From the NCBI GenBank assembly GCA_934446365.1, contig CAKSDZ010000002.1, positions 186,001 through 250,000 of the forward strand: a DNA stretch of 64,000 nt, in the 5' to 3' direction. This document shows, one piece after another, positions 59,102 through 64,000 of this stretch. A program made the translations under genes and the position numbers. Numbering within the stretch: the stretch's first letter is position 1; each line of letters starts with the position of its first letter. Below the pieces are notes generated by a model. That model made no database searches. It was given only the letters and a program-made list of their open reading frames with translations, and was not told where the DNA came from. Source of the stretch: an uncultured Eubacteriales bacterium. Lineage in GTDB: Bacteria > Bacillota > Clostridia > Oscillospirales > CAG-272.

Positions 59102-59457
59102 CCGCCGCACCTCCCATCGATGCCGCGGAAGCACCACGGCGCCGCATACTCACGGATGAGAGAGAGCATGACGCTCTCCAAGGCGTCCTCCGCCTCCGTT
59201 CCCTTTTCATAGGAAACCGCATATCCGTCGTTGGAAACGCTCGAAATACCGCCCGTATCGCGCTCCTCGTGTGACTTCAATTTACCGACAAGCAGAAACA
59301 TGAGGGTTTTGATATCCTCCGGTATCTCCGTCAGCTTTTGCAGCCGGTTCTGTGTATAAAGGTCGAGCTTCTTTCTCGCCCTTGATTCCAATATGAGAAA
59401 AGCGGAAGATGTCATACAGCCACCTTTCTCTTTGTATTCTTCGTGCGTCAAGTACAT
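59098..59457 (-). CDS. Phage head-tail connector-like protein
   Basis: 119 residues: YLTHEEYKEKGGCMTSSAFLILESRARKKLDLYTQ is the helical N-terminal part of Gp6/connector proteins (layout only). First of the connector genes after the capsid protein. Confidence 0.75.
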   Translation of the reverse strand: MYLTHEEYKEKGGCMTSSAFLILESRARKKLDLYTQNRLQKLTEIPEDIKTLMFLLVGKLKSHEERDTGGISSVSNDGYAVSYEKGTEAEDALESVMLSLIREYAAPWCFRGIDGRCGG

Positions 59458-59479
59458 ATTCCGCCCTCTTTCGCGTGTT

Positions 59480-59614
59480 TTATGTGCCCTTTTTGGGCGT
59501 TTTCGGCTTCGGCTCCGCCCCGGAGGCCTTCGCCGCCTCTGTGCCGGCGCTGCCCTGCGGCTCCCGCATCGGTGCCGGCTTTTTTGCCGGAAAGGTACGT
59601 CCTACGGTTTTCAT
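59480..59614 (-). CDS. Small Lys/Pro/Ala-rich phage protein
   Basis: 44 residues, too short for most gene finders: starts MKTVGRTFPAKKPAPM and ends PKTPKKGT. An AAGGGG site lies eight bases upstream of the ATG at 59614, and it sits eleven bases after the capsid stop, as expected for a genuine gene in this tight operon. Disordered composition; possibly a small head decoration or linker protein. Function unknown. Confidence 0.6.
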   Translation of the reverse strand: MKTVGRTFPAKKPAPMREPQGSAGTEAAKASGAEPKPKTPKKGT

Positions 59615-59625
59615 GCGGTTGCCCC

Positions 59626-60651
59626 TTATGCCTTGCTGTGGCAGTAGATGCCCGCGAGCTTGTTCTCATAGACGTCCGCAAGACCGTAGGCACGGTAATT
59701 GTAAATCCAGCCGTCGGATACCCACTGCTCGCTCGGAGTGAACGGACGGCTGACGACGTGCTTCTGATACTGCAAAATCGCCGGCTTGTGGATAATCATG
59801 AAATTGATTTCCTTTCCGGCAGCCGCTTTCACATAATCGCCCGCAGCCGGTGTATATGTGGGATCTGCGACCGGCGTGACCTCCGACAGCTTGATTTCGC
59901 CCGCAGCCGGTGTGGCGCTGTCCTCCACCACTTTGAGCGCGCCCTCATCGGATGCCTGACACTTCTCATAACGGAGCGGAGATTTCATGAAGCCGCCCGC
60001 CGTCTCGCCCGCGCTCGTGCCGTTTTTCAGGTCGATTGCCGTATAGAAGCGCGTCTGCGGCACCTTGACGGTCTTGGAGAAGCCCGCAAGGACTTCCTTG
60101 GATTTGTAGCTGTCGATGGCATAAATCAGGTTGTGAAGCGTCGGCGTGATATACAGAAGTCTCTGCTCCTGCGGCACCTCGTCCTCATCCATCCTGTTTA
60201 CCGCATCCAAAAGAGCGGCCAAAACGGATTCCCCGTCGGTCAGCGTTCCCTGCGCTCCCGAAATGCCGTCCACGCCCGCATAGGTAGCGAAGCGGAATGC
60301 GTCAAGCTCCGGCACCACGCGGGTACGCAGGAACTCGGAGGCAAGTCTGCCGAAAGCCAGTCCCGCGGTTTCCTCATCGTCCATCGCATCGACAACGAAC
60401 TGCCGACCGCGGTCGTAATTGAATTTTACCGTTTCAAATTCAAGCGAAACGTCGCCTCTGACATAACCGCCGTTGCGGCTGTAATCCGCAAGACCGTCCA
60501 TCGAAAGCTTCGGAATGATGATTTCATTGGTGTTTGCGCCCTGTCTGACAAGCGTGCTGTCGCCGTCGAGGTCTCCCGAAAGAGACGACAGCTTATACAC
60601 CTCGTCGAGCAGTGCAATATATTTTTGAAATAGTGCGATTGAATTTGCCAT
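59626..60651 (-). CDS. Phage major capsid protein
   Basis: 341 residues: ANSIALFQKYIALLDEVYKLSSLSG at the start, then KFNYDRGRQFVVDAMDDEETAG, and a C-terminal domain ending SDGWIYNYRAYGLADVYENKLAGIYCHSKA (quoted in parts). This is the HK97-fold coat pattern of Clostridial siphoviruses, following the scaffold gene as usual. No protease gene is found in the window between scaffold and portal. Confidence 0.85.
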   Translation of the reverse strand: MANSIALFQKYIALLDEVYKLSSLSGDLDGDSTLVRQGANTNEIIIPKLSMDGLADYSRNGGYVRGDVSLEFETVKFNYDRGRQFVVDAMDDEETAGLAFGRLASEFLRTRVVPELDAFRFATYAGVDGISGAQGTLTDGESVLAALLDAVNRMDEDEVPQEQRLLYITPTLHNLIYAIDSYKSKEVLAGFSKTVKVPQTRFYTAIDLKNGTSAGETAGGFMKSPLRYEKCQASDEGALKVVEDSATPAAGEIKLSEVTPVADPTYTPAAGDYVKAAAGKEINFMIIHKPAILQYQKHVVSRPFTPSEQWVSDGWIYNYRAYGLADVYENKLAGIYCHSKA

Positions 60652-60671
60652 TGTGTGATTCTCCTTTGTTT

Positions 60672-61211
60672 TTAATCTTTAATCGGTAATCCCATGATGC
60701 GGCGTGCATCATTTTCTTTTTGTTTGTCTGCGCTGACGGTGCCAAGTCCCGGAACATCCGCCGGCTTGTTCGGGTTTTCAAAAAGCCCCTCGCGGTCCCT
60801 CACAAGCGCATCGAGGATTTCCTTGTCGCTCTTGCCCTTGTTTTCTGTCGCATCCAGCGCCGCACGGAACTCCGCGGCAATCCCCTTTTTTGTGTACTCG
60901 TTGAGGAATTTGCGTCCGCCGCTCACCGTATCAAAGCGTTCGGAAAAGGCCTTTTCCTCGGCGGCTTTCTTCTCCTCCGCCGCCCGCTTTTCCTCGGCAG
61001 CCTTGTATTCGTCGAGCTTCTTTTGCAGGGCTTCCGCATCGCCCTTGTGCTTTTCCAGCTCCGCGATGGTTTTCCCCGCAGCATCGAGCTTCGCCTTGTA
61101 CTCGTCGGCTTTGCCCTTGGCTTCGTTGATGTCGGCGCCGTTCAAATCCATGATCTTTCCGATGAGCGCTTCATCGGTGATTCCAAGCGCCTCCAAATCC
61201 TTTCGTTTCAT
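60672..61211 (-). CDS. Phage scaffold (minor structural GP20-type) protein
   Basis: 179 residues from the ATG at 61211 (MKRKDLEALGITDEALIGKI) with an AAAGGGAG site. Long charged coiled coil from about 30 to 100 (AKLDAAGKTIAELEKHKGDAEALQ), then a folded end. PF06810 pattern. Guides capsid assembly. Confidence 0.85.
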   Translation of the reverse strand: MKRKDLEALGITDEALIGKIMDLNGADINEAKGKADEYKAKLDAAGKTIAELEKHKGDAEALQKKLDEYKAAEEKRAAEEKKAAEEKAFSERFDTVSGGRKFLNEYTKKGIAAEFRAALDATENKGKSDKEILDALVRDREGLFENPNKPADVPGLGTVSADKQKENDARRIMGLPIKD

Positions 61212-61336
61212 GTGTCTCCCTTTCTGCATACCGTTTTTTTACGTGGTTCGTTCCACTCGCATTGATAGTTTTACGTCGTTCCGGACAATATTTTATAAAA
61301 GCGTGCGGTCTCCCGCCCCGCGTTTTACCGAAAACA

Positions 61337-61381
61337 AAACGAGCCGGACAGAGAGAGAGTTTTTCCCTCTGTTCGGCTCGT
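61337..61381 (-). terminator. Intrinsic terminator-like hairpin within the head module
   Basis: Long stem of about 15 bp (ACGAGCCGGACAGAG with CTCTGTTCGGCTCGT, one G-U) and a T-rich run on the minus strand, between the Com-like and scaffold genes. The 180 bases around it hold no gene. It could lower expression between portal/minor-capsid genes and the scaffold/coat genes. Confidence 0.65.
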
Positions 61382-61398
61382 GGCTCGCGGCTCATGGC

Positions 61399-61530
61399 TC
61401 AAATACTGATATTGATTTTTGCTTTGCAATGCTTGCACATATAGCGCAGATTGCGGATCATCGTTCCCGCATCCACCGGAAACAGCTTGCGCCCGCAGTG
61501 CGGACAGCAGTACCACCCGTTTTTAATCAT
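61399..61530 (-). CDS. Com-like small zinc-finger protein
   Basis: 43 residues: KNGWYCCPHCGRKLFPVDAG, then MCKHCKAKINISI, two CxxC pairs forming a rubredoxin-like zinc knuckle. It resembles phage Com and cysteine-rich KTR-type proteins; in Mu, Com regulates translation of mom. No mom-like gene is visible in this window. Start at the ATG at 61530 behind GGAG. Confidence 0.75.
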   Translation of the reverse strand: MIKNGWYCCPHCGRKLFPVDAGTMIRNLRYMCKHCKAKINISI

Positions 61531-61534
61531 AGGC

Positions 61535-61747
61535 TTACTCCAATATGCGGATAGATTTAATTTCGCTTGCGTAAAAAGAAATGCATTGTCCATCACATTG
61601 TATCACGATGCTGTCCTCATCCTTTTCCGCAAGGTCGGATTGTTCTTCACTGTCCACAATTTCAAGGAATTTTCCCCGCCAGACTTTTCCGTCCGTATCC
61701 GTAATTTCAAGACGTTTTACATCCTGATATTTCCACACGTTAATCAT
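61535..61747 (-). CDS. Small beta-rich protein after the MuF toxin gene; candidate immunity protein
   Basis: 70 residues: NVWKYQDVKRLEITDTDGKVWRGKFLEIVDSEE, then DSIVIQCDGQCISFYASEIKSIRILE (in parts), a five-strand Sm/SH3-like barrel pattern. Starts eight bases before the end of the toxin-bearing gene, so it is translated in step with it. Position, size and acidity fit an immunity protein. No experimental support; a capsid accessory role is also possible. Confidence 0.55.
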   Translation of the reverse strand: MINVWKYQDVKRLEITDTDGKVWRGKFLEIVDSEEQSDLAEKDEDSIVIQCDGQCISFYASEIKSIRILE

Positions 61748-63353
61748 CGTCTTTATCTCCTTTTATCGGCACAAGATGCGAGGCTTTTTTCCCATAATGA
61801 ATGTCTGCATATTTGGTGTCATGATAGGAGCCGCCGCCATAATACTTTCCAATAATCTCATCGCATACTATCATTTCGGAATCCTTTATTTTCCCGTTTT
61901 TTGCGAGATGCAGATTTCCGGTTCCATGCTTTTGCAGGATAATTTCCTGTGCCTTCTCCGGTGTGATCGTGAGAATACTCTGCGGATTTCCGCCCTTTTC
62001 CAAACGCGATGTCTTGTACGCCTCAAACTGTGCTGTTCCTTCGATATGCTTATCGCACTGTTGTACACTGAGTTTTGTGCTGTACTCGCCGGAGGATATT
62101 TTTTTATTTATTATATCTTTTGTTTCTGCCTTTGTCAATCGACCGACATTCATCGGACGATATCCCGCAACATACATGCGCTCGTATTTGGTGCGCAGCC
62201 CCGCCGCTTTACTGAACTCGCCGTATTTCTGCACGGTCTGATTCAGTCTCATCTGCTCGACCCTTGCTTTTTCCACATCCCCCGCCGATTCCGCCATTTT
62301 CACGCGGTCCTTGCGGTTGCGGATTCTCGCTTCGAGCTTGCGCTGCGCCTGCGTCGCCTCATATCCGTTGTATTCCTTGCCCTCAAAGGTAAAGGTCTTG
62401 GCATCCTCCGCTTTCCACTTCGCAAGCTCTTCCTCGTCGTAGCGAGGTTCCGAAACACCGAGCACGACCGCCGTCGCAAAGTGCAGGCATCCGTACTCCT
62501 CCAAGAACGGCAGCGCCTTTTCCTCGAAGCTCTCGTACCATTTGCCGTTCACCTCGCGCGCCTCTCCGATGGCGAACATCATGCCGCCCATCGGTGCGTG
62601 GCTCGGACGCGGATTGCGGTGATAATCCACCTCGTAGCCGTCCGCGCCGATATCCGCCGCGATGCGCTCCTGCGTTCCGACGGCACACTGCTTGACGCCC
62701 CAAAGGAGGTTCTGCCGCACCGCCGTGTCGAGCCTGCGCGAATAGCCGGAGGCGTAATCCGCCGCAAGACCGCCACGCCCCTCGGTATACACCGTGCGGA
62801 TGCCGCTGTCGGCAAGCGCCGTCATGACGTCCCGCATCTCGGAGAAATAATCGTTATGCCCCATCGTGACCGCCGTCACCGCTTTGTCCATGACCTCGTT
62901 GTATACCTCGGCAAGAGAAGAAAGCTTCATACCGCCCTTGCCGTCCGGTATCTGAAACGCCGTGGAACGGGACATATTCCGGTAGGTCGCCGCAGTCGTT
63001 TCCGCAACGGTATCGACGAACCGGCGGAGCGTCTCATTCTCCTCAAAGGGGATATGTGTCTTTCCGCGCGCCTGATAGAACCGCTCGGCAAAATCGTAAT
63101 CCTGCTTCGCCATTGCTTCGTAAAGCTCGTGAATCTCGTCGGTGTTTTTATCCGTGATTCTCGCAAGCTCCCGCGTCAGCTCATCCACGTCCGCGCCGTA
63201 TTCCCGCATCCCAATGAGCCTGTGCGCGTCGGTCACGGACATTTCGCCCACATCTTTGATGCGTGCTCCCATCATTTCCAAGAATTTGCCGTTTACCTCT
63301 TCGATGCGCCGCACGAGCCGTTCGACCGCAGCCTCCGCTTTGTCCTGATTCAC
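61740..63353 (-). CDS. Phage minor capsid protein 2 fused to polymorphic toxin type 50 domain
   Basis: 537 residues. Residues 1-430 are minor capsid protein 2 (PF06152): RDVMTALADSGIRTVYTEGRGGLAADYASGYSRRLD and VDYHRNPRPSHAPMGGMMFAIG (in parts). From about 432 to 532 a type 50 polymorphic toxin domain follows: QQCDKHIEGTAQFEAY, then SILTITPEKAQEIILQKHGTGNL, GKIKDSEMIVCDEIIGKYY and ADIHYGKKASHLVPIKG (quoted in parts), with the IHYGKK...HLVP ending of that family. Such capsid-linked toxins are packaged and delivered with the DNA. GTG start at 63353 after GGGAGAATAACC. Followed by a small gene that may encode immunity. Confidence 0.88.
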   Translation of the reverse strand: MNQDKAEAAVERLVRRIEEVNGKFLEMMGARIKDVGEMSVTDAHRLIGMREYGADVDELTRELARITDKNTDEIHELYEAMAKQDYDFAERFYQARGKTHIPFEENETLRRFVDTVAETTAATYRNMSRSTAFQIPDGKGGMKLSSLAEVYNEVMDKAVTAVTMGHNDYFSEMRDVMTALADSGIRTVYTEGRGGLAADYASGYSRRLDTAVRQNLLWGVKQCAVGTQERIAADIGADGYEVDYHRNPRPSHAPMGGMMFAIGEAREVNGKWYESFEEKALPFLEEYGCLHFATAVVLGVSEPRYDEEELAKWKAEDAKTFTFEGKEYNGYEATQAQRKLEARIRNRKDRVKMAESAGDVEKARVEQMRLNQTVQKYGEFSKAAGLRTKYERMYVAGYRPMNVGRLTKAETKDIINKKISSGEYSTKLSVQQCDKHIEGTAQFEAYKTSRLEKGGNPQSILTITPEKAQEIILQKHGTGNLHLAKNGKIKDSEMIVCDEIIGKYYGGGSYHDTKYADIHYGKKASHLVPIKGDKDDD

Positions 63354-63356
63354 CGG

Positions 63357-64000
63357 TTATTCTCCCACAAGGTCGCGCATGCTCGGGTTCTCTCTCTTGA
63401 TGCGCTCGATGGCCTCTTTGGCTTCCTCTGCCGTCTCGTTCGGACGGAGCCACTGGCGCAGCTCGACATCCTCGATGACGCCCATCGCCTTGCCGTCTTT
63501 CAGCCTTGCAAAATCGCCCTCGGGGTCTTCCGTCAGAATGTAGCTGTAATCGCTTGTGAGCTTGTATTCGCTCTGCGGCGTGCTGCCGGTATAATTGCAA
63601 AGCATATTCGCGCCGTAGAGCGCACCTTCAAGCATTTCGTCGAATGCCGTCCAAATGCCGGAAACGATCATCGCGGTATCGATGGTCGCGCGGCGCACCT
63701 GTGTCGCCGTGGCATTCGCAGTGTCAAGCTCGGTGAGGATTCCCTTTGATGCGCCGATGGCTTTCTCAAACAGTGCAAATTCATGGTCGAGCCGGTTATA
63801 GAGCGAGCTGTCGCGATAGGCGGGGTCATAAACCTCCCAAAAGCTGTCGGAGCCAAGCTTGCGCTCTGCGTTGAACGTTTTGAAAAGCCCATCCTTCGGG
63901 AGCTTGCCTTTGTCGTCGAACATATTGTTTTCCGCGCCGACAAAGGTTTGTTTCAGCTCGAACTCCCGCCGAATCTGATAGAGCGTTTCCGCGATGCGAT
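63357..64000 (-). CDS. Phage portal protein, partial
   Basis: C-terminal 214 residues; the gene runs off the right edge. Reads FDDKGKLPKDGLFKTFNAERKLG, then FALFEKAIGASKGILTELDTANATATQVRRATIDTAMIV (in parts), the C-terminal stem and wing region of SPP1-type portals. First head gene in transcription order in the window. Confidence 0.85.
   Translation of the reverse strand, partial: RIAETLYQIRREFELKQTFVGAENNMFDDKGKLPKDGLFKTFNAERKLGSDSFWEVYDPAYRDSSLYNRLDHEFALFEKAIGASKGILTELDTANATATQVRRATIDTAMIVSGIWTAFDEMLEGALYGANMLCNYTGSTPQSEYKLTSDYSYILTEDPEGDFARLKDGKAMGVIEDVELRQWLRPNETAEEAKEAIERIKRENPSMRDLVGE

Larger units (their letters stand above)
41152..64000. mobile_element. Prophage (siphovirus-type), left part; extends beyond the window
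   Basis: From the split GH18 gene to the right edge: AT-rich cargo (41.2-43.6 kb) and a minus-strand late module with lysis, tail fibre, tape measure, major tail, connector, capsid, scaffold, minor capsid and portal genes. Terminase, replication genes and integrase must lie to the right. No frame disruption is visible in the structural genes, so it may be intact. Confidence 0.9.

Noticed and set aside
1..64000. tRNA or rRNA genes
   Set aside because: I scanned for cloverleaf-like segments and conserved rRNA blocks and found none that I would defend; a tRNAscan run would settle it.

Overview
The window reads as one contig of an endospore-forming, moderately GC-rich Firmicute of class Clostridia, probably an uncultured gut lineage (Oscillospirales or Christensenellales type; inferred from gene content only). 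The support is the plsX-rnc-smc-ftsY and infC-rpmI-rplT gene orders, Shine-Dalgarno-led genes, clean TTGACA/TATAAT promoters, dipicolinate synthase genes, SpoIVFB-like and YtvI-like membrane proteins, and a cortex-lytic LysM-GH18 protein.

Layout. 0-8.4 kb: minus-strand operon plsX, rnc, radical SAM, smc, ftsY, rdgB and a membrane protein (lipid synthesis, RNA processing, chromosome condensation, SRP targeting, nucleotide-pool cleaning). 8.4-9.6 kb: tandem array of three structured repeats. 9.6-22.5 kb: topA, dprA, a 5'-truncated HAD gene, a SpoU methylase, the infC operon with its leader and a non-ATG infC start, upp, a second repeat array, an RluA-type pseudouridine synthase, mtaB, a GNAT enzyme and a D,D-carboxypeptidase. 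22.7-25.3 kb: HPr-like protein, TspO-like protein, dpaB/dpaA. 25.4-32.5 kb: HTH regulator, two zinc-ribbon ABC exporters flanking a DUF1854 protein, and a Wzz/YveK-like protein. 32.6-39.3 kb: Mn2+ riboswitch with mntP, an M48-like protease, a CmpB-like membrane protein, HTH regulator, cyclophilin, SpoIVFB-like and YtvI-like genes. 39.3-41.15 kb: leucine-rich-repeat lipoprotein and a LysM-GH18 spore enzyme that stops abruptly.

From about 41.15 kb to the window end lies a siphovirus-type prophage whose late genes run on the minus strand. Read in transcription order from the right edge these are portal, minor capsid protein with a C-terminal toxin domain, a small possible immunity protein, Com-like zinc finger, scaffold, major capsid protein, connectors, major tail protein, tail chaperones, tape measure, hub and fibre proteins (one with a Hint self-processing domain), and a lysis cassette with a papain-like enzyme and holins. 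A RelB/YafQ toxin-antitoxin pair and an AT-rich YwgA/HD-phosphohydrolase pair are cargo. The prophage appears to split the GH18 gene.

The best candidate for something undescribed is a family of about 350-450 bp elements, eight copies in this window (two tandem triplets, one single chromosomal copy and one inside the prophage tail region). Each is bounded by terminal inverted repeats that are themselves hairpins, and several stems differ between copies by compensating changes on both arms. The second notable point is the prophage splitting a spore gene, a layout known elsewhere to be reversed during sporulation.
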